The notes under the pieces are model-generated. The model searched no databases and was not told the origin of the DNA. It saw nothing but the letters and a program-made list of their open reading frames with translations. The position numbers and the translations under genes were made by a program. From Actinomycetota bacterium (GTDB lineage Bacteria > Actinomycetota > Acidimicrobiia > Acidimicrobiales > Ilumatobacteraceae), in NCBI GenBank assembly GCA_026393655.1, contig JAPKZT010000018.1:1-7262 (forward strand): a stretch of 7,262 nucleotides of DNA, in the 5' to 3' direction. Each line of letters begins with the position of its first letter. Position 1 is the first letter of the stretch. Shown here in pieces: positions 1 through 5,784 of the stretch.

Positions 1-527
1 GCAAGTGGCACACGATTTGGCTCATACATCATCTCTAACATGATGTGATCAACTCCAGAAGATTTCAAAATATCTGCGAGTTCACCAAAAGCGTGTGAGA
101 GTTCGTCGTTCGACGGCACTTGGGCCTGATCAACTTTTGCTGTGCCAGCAGCCACGGGCAACATGTGCGAGAGTGAACCAGCCACCGCAATTTTGCGACT
201 CGGTGATTTTTTAGTTGCCAAGTCACGTGCACGCAACGCCGCTTCAACCGCGATGCGATTGATTTCTTCGACCCGATCGGCATAACCGGCAGGTGTGAGC
301 ATCAATCGCGATGAAGCAAAAGTGTTTGCAGTGATCACATCAGCACCGGCATTGATGTAGTCAAGATGAACTTGCGTCAGCAACTCGCTGTTGTTAAGCG
401 AGGCTGGCCCACACCAAGCCGAAGGGTCCATTTGTGCACCGCGGCGTTGCAGTTCGGTGCCAGTTCCGCCGTCAAGCACGATTATTTCGCCTATATCTAG
501 GCGCCGCTTTATGTCTTGATAGCTCAT
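1..527 (-). CDS. Homocysteine S-methyltransferase family protein, N-terminal part (cut by left edge)
   Basis: The reverse strand reads open from an ATG at 527 to the window edge, giving 175 residues with no stop. Residues 16-25 (IVLDGGTGTE, then LQRRG) and ITANTF at 65-70 are the N-terminal signatures of the S-methyl_trans (Pfam PF02574) barrel. This family moves a methyl group from S-methylmethionine, betaine or methyl-folate/cobalamin to homocysteine to make methionine in the cytosol. An in-frame TAG lies 15 bases upstream of the ATG, which fixes the start. The zinc-binding cysteines (Cys, then Cys-Cys near the C-terminus) lie outside the window, so catalytic competence cannot be checked. 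The donor is also open: it could be a free-standing MmuM-like or betaine-type enzyme, or the first domain of a longer MetH-like protein. No Shine-Dalgarno sequence is visible. The gene is divergent from the oxidase gene across 62 bp. Confidence 0.88.
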   Translation of the reverse strand, partial: MSYQDIKRRLDIGEIIVLDGGTGTELQRRGAQMDPSAWCGPASLNNSELLTQVHLDYINAGADVITANTFASSRLMLTPAGYADRVEEINRIAVEAALRARDLATKKSPSRKIAVAGSLSHMLPVAAGTAKVDQAQVPSNDELSHAFGELADILKSSGVDHIMLEMMYEPNRVPL

Positions 528-589
528 CGCTACAAAATGCTAACTGCTTTAGTGAACTCATCAGTTAATGCTGGGTTTAAGATAAATAC
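528..589. promoter_or_regulatory. Divergent intergenic region between methyltransferase and oxidase genes
   Basis: These 62 bases separate two divergent starts, so promoters for both should lie here. A good -10 candidate exists rightward (separate entry). Leftward, the best candidate is CATTTT at exactly -12 to -7 of the methyltransferase ATG; it keeps only the key A and final T of the consensus, so it is weak. No inverted repeat, riboswitch-like structure or terminator was seen. A cobalamin or SAM riboswitch would not fit in this space. Confidence 0.5.
578..583 (+). promoter_or_regulatory. Candidate -10 box (TAAGAT) for a leaderless oxidase transcript
   Basis: TAAGAT matches TAnnnT and occupies exactly -12 to -7 if the A of the ATG at 590 is +1. 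This predicts a leaderless mRNA, which agrees with the lack of any Shine-Dalgarno sequence before that ATG. No convincing -35 hexamer lies about 17 bases upstream. Leaderless transcripts are common in actinobacteria. The placement is seen in the sequence; its use is inferred. Confidence 0.45.
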
Positions 590-1969
590 ATGGTGATTGA
601 CGAATTGCGAGCAGCGCTTGGCGAAAAAGTGTCGGTCAATGCGACTATTCGTGAGCATCACTCGAAAGACGAAAGTTTTCACACTCCAACATTGCCGGAT
701 GCAGTTGTTTTTGCAACCTGCACGCAGGACGTAGCGACAACATTAAAAATTTGCAACGCACATCAAACTCCGGTTGTTGCATGGGGTGCAGGCACTTCGC
801 TTGAAGGCAACAGCACACCAATTCGTGGCGGCGTATCACTTGATCTTTCGCAGATGGACAAAATCTTGCGTGTCAGTGGCGAAGATCTTGACTGCACTAT
901 CCAGCCCGGTGTGCGCCGCAAACAACTAAACGAATATTTATCGCGTTATGGATTGTTCTTCCCGGTTGATCCAGGTGCTGATGCAACTTTGGGTGGCATG
1001 GCTTCAACGGGTGCATCTGGCACGACGACAGTTAAATACGGCGCAATGAAGCAACTTGTGATGAGTCTTACTGTCGTAACTGCAAATGGAGAAGTGATCA
1101 CAACTTCTCGACGTGCTCGAAAAACTTCTGCTGGTTACGACCTGACGCATCTTTTCGTTGGCTCAGAAGGCACACTCGGTGTAATCACAGAATTGACTTT
1201 GCGTCTTTTTGGAATTCCTGAAGTGATTGCATCGGCGACAATGCAGTTTGAAACAGTTCGTGAAGCCGTTGACGGAGTAATTGAAGTAATTCAACTAGGC
1301 GTTGACGTAGCCCGAATTGAACTTGTTGATCGAGATGCAGTGGTCGCAGTTAATCGATACTCGAATACTGAACTTCCAGAAAAAGATCTTTTATTGCTCG
1401 AGTTTCACGGGTCAGCCGAATCGACTGCGATTGACATTGCCCAGGCTAGAGAGATTCTTGAGCGGCATGGGGGTCAGGGTTTTAAACAAACAACAGATGA
1501 ATCCGAGCGCCGCAAGTTGTGGCAGGCGCGACATGACGCTGGATTGGCTTGCAGGGCGCATCAACCCAATGGTCGTATATTTTCGACTGACGTATGTGTG
1601 CCGATTTCAAAACTCTCGCAATGCGTTGAAGAAACCAAAAAAGATTTAAGTGATTCTAAAATATTTGGCCCGATTGTCGGGCATGTTGGCGACGGAAACT
1701 TTCATGTTTTGTTAACTTGCGACCCAGCAGATCACCAGGCAATTGAACGACTAGAAGAATTTCACACGCGACTTGTAAAACGATCGCTGAGTCTTGAAGG
1801 CACTTGCACTGGTGAACACGGTATTGGAATCGGCAAAATCGAATATCTTGTCAGCGAACTCGGTAGTGAGGCCGTTGATGCAATGAGAGCCATCAAGTTT
1901 GCTCTTGACCCGAATGGCATCATGAATCCGGGCAAAGTTGTCGGTGAAGTTTCTTTGAGTAATTTTTAA
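590..1969 (+). CDS. FAD-linked D-lactate dehydrogenase-type oxidase (GlcD/LDHD family)
   Basis: The 459-residue product fits the family's usual 450-480. It should oxidise a D-2-hydroxy acid, most likely D-lactate, to the 2-oxo acid and pass electrons through FAD to an acceptor that cannot be read from the sequence. The PCMH-type FAD domain spans about residues 34-210: GAGTSLEG at 66-73, FPVDPGADATLGGM at 124-137, TGASG at 140-144 and VGSEGTLGVIT at 190-200. The C-terminal FAD oxidase domain carries LWQARHDA (310-317), TDVCVP (333-338), GHVGDGNFH (364-372), TGEHGIGIGK (407-416) and NPGK (446-449). The histidines of the last blocks (H365, H372, H410) fit the metal-site pattern known in this superfamily. 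The overall pattern resembles mitochondrial LDHD/yeast Dld1 more than a GlcD subunit, and no glcE or glcF is adjacent. Glycolate or 2-hydroxyglutarate remain possible substrates. No signal peptide or membrane segment is seen. The next gene follows after 14 bases. Confidence 0.9.
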   Translation: MVIDELRAALGEKVSVNATIREHHSKDESFHTPTLPDAVVFATCTQDVATTLKICNAHQTPVVAWGAGTSLEGNSTPIRGGVSLDLSQMDKILRVSGEDLDCTIQPGVRRKQLNEYLSRYGLFFPVDPGADATLGGMASTGASGTTTVKYGAMKQLVMSLTVVTANGEVITTSRRARKTSAGYDLTHLFVGSEGTLGVITELTLRLFGIPEVIASATMQFETVREAVDGVIEVIQLGVDVARIELVDRDAVVAVNRYSNTELPEKDLLLLEFHGSAESTAIDIAQAREILERHGGQGFKQTTDESERRKLWQARHDAGLACRAHQPNGRIFSTDVCVPISKLSQCVEETKKDLSDSKIFGPIVGHVGDGNFHVLLTCDPADHQAIERLEEFHTRLVKRSLSLEGTCTGEHGIGIGKIEYLVSELGSEAVDAMRAIKFALDPNGIMNPGKVVGEVSLSNF

Positions 1970-1983
1970 CTGGCCTGTAACTA

Positions 1984-2580
1984 GTGCACCTGACGCCTCA
2001 ACAATTTTTGCCCTTTGATGGCATGGCGACTTTGTATGAAGATTTTTTAGATTTTGAATTCGCCTCGAGGGCGTTTAATCAAATTAGAAATGAGAGCGAT
2101 TGGGAGCAACCAGAGATAACAATTTTTGGTAACACGGTGCTTGAGCCACGTCTTTCAACTTGGCACAACGAACTTGGTGAAGGTTACAAATATTCGGGTG
2201 TGATGCGTCGTGCGCAGCCGTTTTCAGAGATGCTTAGTGGAATTCGCGATAGATGTGCAGAAATTACTCGTACGCAGTTCAATTCTGCGCTTGTCAACTT
2301 TTATCGCAACGGGCAAGATGGTATGGGTTGGCATTCGGATAACGAGGCGTGCAACGGCCCTGAACCAACTATTGCGTCTGTCAGTCTTGGCGCGACACGA
2401 AGATTTGACATGCGTCACCGCAAAACTGGCGAGACTATCAAAATTCAACTTGAATCAGGAAGTCTGCTGGTGATGGCAGGTAAGTCGCAGCACTGTTGGG
2501 TTCATCAAGTCGCAAAGACAAAGCGAGTTCATGAGCCACGCATCAACTTAACTTTCCGCCGCGTAATCGAAAACTTTTAG
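1984..2580 (+). CDS. alkB: AlkB-family Fe(II)/2-oxoglutarate DNA-repair dioxygenase
   Basis: This 198-residue protein has the complete AlkB active site. Iron is held by H117 and D119 (in GWHSDNE) and H174 (in WVHQV). The 2-oxoglutarate motif RxNxTxR is R186, N188, T190 and R192. NFYRNGQDGMGWHSD (105-119) and IASVSLGATRRF (130-141) are typical of the ALKBH2-like branch. Known members oxidatively demethylate 1-methyladenine and 3-methylcytosine in DNA, releasing formaldehyde. The start is GTG at 1984, chosen because the residues before the first ATG (codon 14), including FLPFDG, resemble the family N-terminus. It lies 14 bases after the oxidase stop with no clear Shine-Dalgarno sequence, so co-transcription and re-initiation are likely. 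The enzyme needs ferrous iron, which may be why it sits near a heme-iron importer, but that link is only inferred. RNA or other alkylated substrates cannot be excluded. Confidence 0.93.
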   Translation: MHLTPQQFLPFDGMATLYEDFLDFEFASRAFNQIRNESDWEQPEITIFGNTVLEPRLSTWHNELGEGYKYSGVMRRAQPFSEMLSGIRDRCAEITRTQFNSALVNFYRNGQDGMGWHSDNEACNGPEPTIASVSLGATRRFDMRHRKTGETIKIQLESGSLLVMAGKSQHCWVHQVAKTKRVHEPRINLTFRRVIENF

Positions 2581-2583
2581 AAC

Positions 2584-2589
2584 TAGTAT
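2584..2589 (+). promoter_or_regulatory. Candidate -10 box (TAGTAT) before the mycoredoxin gene
   Basis: TAGTAT ends 7 bases before the ATG at 2597, again in the position for a leaderless or nearly leaderless transcript. It lies inside the perfect short palindrome AACTAG-TAT-CTAGTT (2581-2595). With only 16 bases between genes, the box would let the mycoredoxin gene be expressed apart from the upstream pair. No Shine-Dalgarno sequence and no clear -35 were found; the -35 region would fall inside alkB. Confidence 0.35.
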
Positions 2590-2596
2590 CTAGTTC

Positions 2597-2854
2597 ATGG
2601 CAACAAGCGATTTTGTGATGTACAGCACGCAATGGTGCGGATACTGCAAGCGCCTCAAGTCAATGCTCAATGCGGACGGCATCACATTCACTGAGATAGA
2701 TCTTGAGCAAAGTCCAGACGCTGTTGCAATTGTTGAGCGAGTCAATAACGGTAATCAAACAGTTCCAACGCTCGTATTTTCTGACGGTGAAGCGATGACG
2801 AATCCGTCTGTGACAAAAGTTAAAGAAAAATTAAGTTCGCTCGCAACTAACTAA
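2597..2854 (+). CDS. mrx1: Mycoredoxin-1-like glutaredoxin
   Basis: This 85-residue thioredoxin-fold protein has a WCGYC active site (C14 and C17), a TVP cis-proline loop (55-57) and the SDGEAMTNPS stretch (62-71). Length and motif order match actinobacterial mycoredoxin-1, as I recall the Mycobacterium tuberculosis protein (WCGYC, RLK, VNGGN, TVPT, TNPS). Mrx1 reduces mixed disulfides between proteins and mycothiol in the cytosol, using C14 as nucleophile and mycothiol/Mtr as the reducing system. Its presence suggests the host makes mycothiol. The start is ATG at 2597, 16 bases after alkB. The last 24 bases overlap, tail-to-tail, the end of hmuV on the other strand, and no terminator lies between them. 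A conventional glutathione glutaredoxin is the less likely alternative. Confidence 0.9.
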   Translation: MATSDFVMYSTQWCGYCKRLKSMLNADGITFTEIDLEQSPDAVAIVERVNNGNQTVPTLVFSDGEAMTNPSVTKVKEKLSSLATN

Positions 2855-3592
2855 TTTCGGTCGCGTGGCGACATCAATTTTATGTTCGTAAATGCTACTC
2901 AGAGTTTCTGCGGTCATCGTTTCGCGCGGTGAACCATCTGCAACCTGTTTGCCTTTTTGTAAAAGTACGACACGATCAGCAAACGACATCGCCACATTAA
3001 GGTCGTGAAACACCGCAATAACTGTGCGACCATCGTCAACTAGTGATCTAACGATCCGCATCAACTTCTCTTGTTGACCGATATCTAGAACAGCTGTCGG
3101 CTCGTCGAGCAGCAGCAACTGTGTGTCTTGAGCCAAAATACGCGCCATTGAAACACGAGCCTGCTCGCCAATTGAGAGCGAGCGGTATAGACGATTGCGC
3201 ATTTCGAGAACATCAACTCTTTTCATTGCCATCTCAATCAATTCTTGATCGGCACTTGTTGATTTTGGCCCACGACCCATTTCGACTACTTCTTCGACAC
3301 TAAACGGAAACGAGACTGTCACTTGTTGGGGAAGAACCGCACGACGGGAGGCTAGATCTGATTTATTAAGACTTGTGATTTGATCGTTACCAAAACTTAC
3401 AGTGCCAGTGTCGGGTGCAAGGTCTCCGGCCAGTACTCCAAGCAGGGTTGACTTGCCAGCGCCGTTCGGCCCGAGAATTGCAACTAGCTCACCTTGATTG
3501 GCTTGCAATGAAACATCATCAAGGATTGTTTTCAATCCACGAATCACTGAAATGTTTTTGCATTCAATTATTGAGCGGATGTTTTGGTTCAT
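2831..3592 (-). CDS. hmuV: Heme ABC transporter ATP-binding protein HmuV
   Basis: This 253-residue cytoplasmic ATPase would power HmuU. It has Walker A GPNGAGKST (41-49), Q-loop Q89/Q90 after RRAVLP, signature LSIGEQ (139-144), Walker B LLLLDE (159-164), a D-loop around LD (169-170) and H-loop H196 in FHDLN. VSFPFSVEEVVEMGRGP (93-109) is characteristic of the HmuV/FecE-like group of iron and heme importers. The signature departs from LSGGEQ by Ile at its third position; the Ser and the following Gly remain, so activity is still expected. The ATG at 3592 overlaps the hmuU stop by four bases (ATGA), giving translational coupling. The C-terminal tail (about PKLVSCERT) is read across the overlap with the mycoredoxin gene. 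hmuV is the last gene of hmuTUV, and no terminator is visible after it. Confidence 0.95.
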   Translation of the reverse strand: MNQNIRSIIECKNISVIRGLKTILDDVSLQANQGELVAILGPNGAGKSTLLGVLAGDLAPDTGTVSFGNDQITSLNKSDLASRRAVLPQQVTVSFPFSVEEVVEMGRGPKSTSADQELIEMAMKRVDVLEMRNRLYRSLSIGEQARVSMARILAQDTQLLLLDEPTAVLDIGQQEKLMRIVRSLVDDGRTVIAVFHDLNVAMSFADRVVLLQKGKQVADGSPRETMTAETLSSIYEHKIDVATRPKLVSCERT

Positions 3593-4623
3593 GTCCAGCT
3601 GCTTTCACCTGAACGCATCTTGTGTAACAACCACAAAAAGAATGGTGCACCAATTAACGCAGTGAGCACGCCGAGCGGCAATTCTGCTGGTGAGAGCAAA
3701 GTACGCGCGGCCAGATCGGCGAGAAGTGTGACGATTGCTCCGAGCAATGCTGCGGCCCACAATAAATCTCGGTGCTTAGGCCCGAGCACGAGACGCAAAA
3801 TATGCGGCACAATTAATCCGACGAAAGCAATGATGCCAGTTGCAGCAACGGCGCTTGATGCCAGCAAACCGACGATTGCAATTGTTTGTAAACGCACTCG
3901 TTCAACAGGCACGCCGACATGCGATGCCGCGCGATCGCCGAGTGCCATTAGATCAAGCGTGCGTGCGTATCTCGTACTTAGTGCGATGCCGATAATTGCG
4001 AGCGGCAAAACCATTGCTACTGCGCGCCAAGTCGCTAGACCCAGTGATCCGAGACCCCAAAATGTAACGGTGCGAATCTGGTCGTCATCGGCGATAAAAA
4101 CTGCGAGACCGATCAATGCGCCAGACAATGCGTTGATTGCGATACCGGTCAGAATTAAAGTCACTACGTCGGTCTTACCGTCAACGCGCGATAAACCATA
4201 AACGACAGCCGTTGCCAAAGTGCCACCAATAAATGCAAAAAGTTGCACGCCGAGTGTGATCTTGCTCAGGCCAAGGGTGATTGCAATCACGGCACCAACC
4301 GCGGCGCCGCCTGAAACACCAACAGTCGCAGGTTCGGCAAGCGGGTTTCGAAATACTCCCTGCATTACGACACCGGCAACTGCCAACGATGCACCGACAA
4401 CAATTGCAAGCGCGACTCGTGGAAGTCGCACGTTCCAAAACACTGCGTGGCTCACGCTGTCAGTGTTCGTGCTGTGCGCTGGTCCTTGTAATATAACTTT
4501 GATTAGCTCACTAAATGAAATTGTGTATGCGCCAGTTGAAAGCGCATTAAGAATAACTATGACCAACGCAACACAAAGTACTACGGCGACTATTTTTGGA
4601 TTGATGCGTCGGAGGTCGTTCAT
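3589..4623 (-). CDS. hmuU: Heme ABC transporter permease HmuU (FecCD family)
   Basis: This 344-residue polytopic membrane protein has the usual FecCD/BtuC length and is expected to form a homodimer with two HmuV subunits. Hydrophobic segments recur from residue 11 to about 334; ten helices are expected for the family. Family motifs in order are VRLPR (65-69), MQGVFRNPLAEPATVGVSGGA (87-107), FWGLGSLG (188-195), the coupling-helix region LGDRAASHVGVPVERVR (228-244), FVGLIVPHILR (267-277) and ELPLGVLTALIGAPFFL (314-330). The start is ATG at 4623, 16 bases after the hmuT stop and without a clear Shine-Dalgarno sequence. The stop overlaps the hmuV start. The family also moves siderophores and cobalamin, so the heme assignment rests mainly on HmuT. 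Long antisense reading frames across this gene come from its alanine/valine-rich codon pattern and are not genes. Confidence 0.95.
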   Translation of the reverse strand: MNDLRRINPKIVAVVLCVALVIVILNALSTGAYTISFSELIKVILQGPAHSTNTDSVSHAVFWNVRLPRVALAIVVGASLAVAGVVMQGVFRNPLAEPATVGVSGGAAVGAVIAITLGLSKITLGVQLFAFIGGTLATAVVYGLSRVDGKTDVVTLILTGIAINALSGALIGLAVFIADDDQIRTVTFWGLGSLGLATWRAVAMVLPLAIIGIALSTRYARTLDLMALGDRAASHVGVPVERVRLQTIAIVGLLASSAVAATGIIAFVGLIVPHILRLVLGPKHRDLLWAAALLGAIVTLLADLAARTLLSPAELPLGVLTALIGAPFFLWLLHKMRSGESSWT

Positions 4624-4639
4624 TTGATTTGCGGTGCAA

Positions 4640-5716
4640 TTAATTTGTTGCTGTCATAAGTGTGTCAAAAGATTGCGCCAATCTGACAATTAGCGACCCT
4701 GTTCTTGGACCAAATGAGAATAGTAAATCGTCATCAATAGAAATTACTGCGCGAGTTTTAGCTGCAGGTGTTTGGGCGATACCAGGGAGGGCGAGCAGAC
4801 CGTCAATGCCACCGACTGATTTCAGACCAAGTGATAGCACAATAATTATGTCGGGATTTGCTTTGACGATTGCTTCAGTTGTTAATGGTGTGAAAGATGC
4901 AAGTCCGAGATCTGTGCCTACATCAATACCGCCGGCGGATTGAATCATTTCATCGGCACCCGAGCCTTCGCCTCCAAGTAAGAAAACTGATGCTGTTCCG
5001 CGTACATACAAAAATGCAACACGCGGATTTATTTTTTTTGCGGTGGCTTGGGCTAATGCCTGATCTATTTTTGATTGCGTTTCATCAAGAAGCTTGTTGC
5101 CTGATTCGACAACACCGAGTGCTTTAGCAATAAGCGTTATTCGTGGAGCGATTTCTTTAAGTTGCCAAACCTCAGGAGCCAGCAAAATAGAAACACCGGC
5201 ACCACGCAGTTGTTGAATTGCCTCTGGTGGCCCAGAACGAGTATCGCCAATAACTAAAGTCGGGCTTAGTGCGAGCACACTCTCTGCACTGACATCGTGA
5301 CCGCTACTAACTTTTGGAATCGGTTTAAGTATTTCAAGAGTCGTTGTTGCATCTCGGCCGATAATATTTTTCAAAAAGCCAAGCGAAATAACGATTTCTG
5401 CAATCGCATCGTTTAAAACTATTATCCGTGAAGTATCTGTAATCGTCACAGTTTTTTTATCGGCTGATTCAACTGTGACGGGTAGTTTCGAATTCGTATT
5501 GTCGATGACTGGCAATTCAAAATCTGAAGATGCGATGAGGATCGGTCGCATTGTTTCGACGCTCACCACTGAAGCAGGTGTCTTTGTATTGGTACTTGAA
5601 CTTGTGCAAGCCGAAATTGTTGAGGCTAAGCAGATGATGGCAAGAGCAACTCGTAGTGCGTATTTTGCGGAGTGTTTAAAGCTGTGTCTAGCGTCAGACA
5701 TTATGACTTGATTCAC
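4640..5716 (-). CDS. hmuT: Heme-binding lipoprotein HmuT (ABC transporter substrate-binding protein)
   Basis: This 358-residue protein has an N-terminal signal, a hydrophobic stretch (20-36) and lipobox ISAC with C37 as the predicted lipidated residue, which would place it on the outer face of the membrane. A low-complexity stalk of about 50 residues leads to the periplasmic-binding fold (about 96-355). VSAESVLALSPTLVI (142-156), QLRGAGV (169-175), GGEGSGADEMIQSAGG (248-263), GGIDGLLALPG (302-312) and FGPRTG (335-340) match HmuT proteins. H140, Y237 and R239 match in context and spacing the heme-ligand His and Tyr, and the supporting Arg, that I recall for corynebacterial HmuT (His136, Tyr235 and Arg237 in C. 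diphtheriae). The start may be GTG at 5716 or ATG at 5701; either leaves the lipobox intact. hmuT is first in a hmuTUV operon and divergent from an exported lipoprotein gene. Confidence 0.93.
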   Translation of the reverse strand: MNQVIMSDARHSFKHSAKYALRVALAIICLASTISACTSSSTNTKTPASVVSVETMRPILIASSDFELPVIDNTNSKLPVTVESADKKTVTITDTSRIIVLNDAIAEIVISLGFLKNIIGRDATTTLEILKPIPKVSSGHDVSAESVLALSPTLVIGDTRSGPPEAIQQLRGAGVSILLAPEVWQLKEIAPRITLIAKALGVVESGNKLLDETQSKIDQALAQATAKKINPRVAFLYVRGTASVFLLGGEGSGADEMIQSAGGIDVGTDLGLASFTPLTTEAIVKANPDIIIVLSLGLKSVGGIDGLLALPGIAQTPAAKTRAVISIDDDLLFSFGPRTGSLIVRLAQSFDTLMTATN

Positions 5717-5736
5717 GACAGATCACTAGTTGTCAT
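5713..5736 (-). other. Possible 7-codon leader ORF coupled to hmuT
   Basis: On the reverse strand an ATG at 5736 opens a 7-codon frame (MTTSDLS) whose TGA overlaps the hmuT GTG as GTGA, the usual geometry of translational coupling. A TAGATT box nine bases upstream would make this the first start on a nearly leaderless mRNA. A GAGAAGG stretch lies only two bases before the ATG, too close for a normal Shine-Dalgarno site. A frame this short can arise by chance, so this is a candidate only. If hmuT starts at the ATG at 5701, the arrangement loses its meaning. Confidence 0.2.
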
Positions 5737-5757
5737 AGCCTTCTCAATCTACTAGTG
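5724..5757. repeat. Inverted repeat CACTAGT...ACTAGTG, candidate operator
   Basis: CACTAGT at 5724-5730 and its exact reverse complement ACTAGTG at 5751-5757 are separated by 20 bases, so arm centres lie 27 bases apart. The core ACTAGT of each arm is itself palindromic, so two sites for a dimeric regulator are as plausible as one inverted repeat. One arm adjoins the hmuT-side -10 candidate. ACTAGT also occurs elsewhere in the window, including inside genes, so chance cannot be ruled out. Confidence 0.3.
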
Positions 5758-5767
5758 CGATGCAGGT

Positions 5768-5776
5768 TGGTAGAAT
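5768..5776 (+). promoter_or_regulatory. Candidate extended -10 (TGGTAGAAT) for the lipoprotein gene
   Basis: TGnTAGAAT is a good extended -10 element. It ends eight bases before the ATG at 5785, so the transcript would have almost no leader. This supports starting the lipoprotein at 5785 rather than at the in-frame GTG at 5755, which would lie upstream of the transcription start. No Shine-Dalgarno sequence precedes the ATG. Confidence 0.4.
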
Positions 5777-5784
5777 TTGACGAG

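Larger units (their letters stand above)
5717..5784. promoter_or_regulatory. Divergent hmuT / lipoprotein regulatory region
   Basis: This 68-base region must carry promoters for the importer operon and for the exported lipoprotein. It contains TAGATT on the minus strand (5751 to 5746) and an extended -10, TGGTAGAAT, on the plus strand (5768-5776). The minus-strand box touches one arm of an inverted CACTAGT/ACTAGTG repeat (5724-5757). No DtxR/IdeR-type box (TTAGG...CCTAA palindrome) is recognisable, so iron control through that regulator is not supported here. Confidence 0.5.

Noticed and set aside
3584..4201. 205-residue plus-strand reading frame opposite hmuU
   Set aside because: It lies wholly antisense to a full-length FecCD permease with all family motifs. 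Its product is rich in Ala, Ser, Arg and Thr with no recognisable domain, as expected from the complement of Ala/Val/Leu codons.
4220..4627. 135-residue plus-strand reading frame opposite the start of hmuU
   Set aside because: Antisense shadow of the hmuU N-terminal membrane segments, with no start context and no domain.
4640..5716. Siderophore or cobalamin (BtuF/FecB) binding protein instead of HmuT
   Set aside because: The GH...Y-V-R ligand pattern and the GGEGSGADEMIQSAGG and FGPRTG blocks fit HmuT better than those families.
5755..5784. Upstream GTG start for the stalked lipoprotein
   Set aside because: It adds ten charged residues before an intact lipoprotein signal, and the extended -10 box lies inside the added segment.
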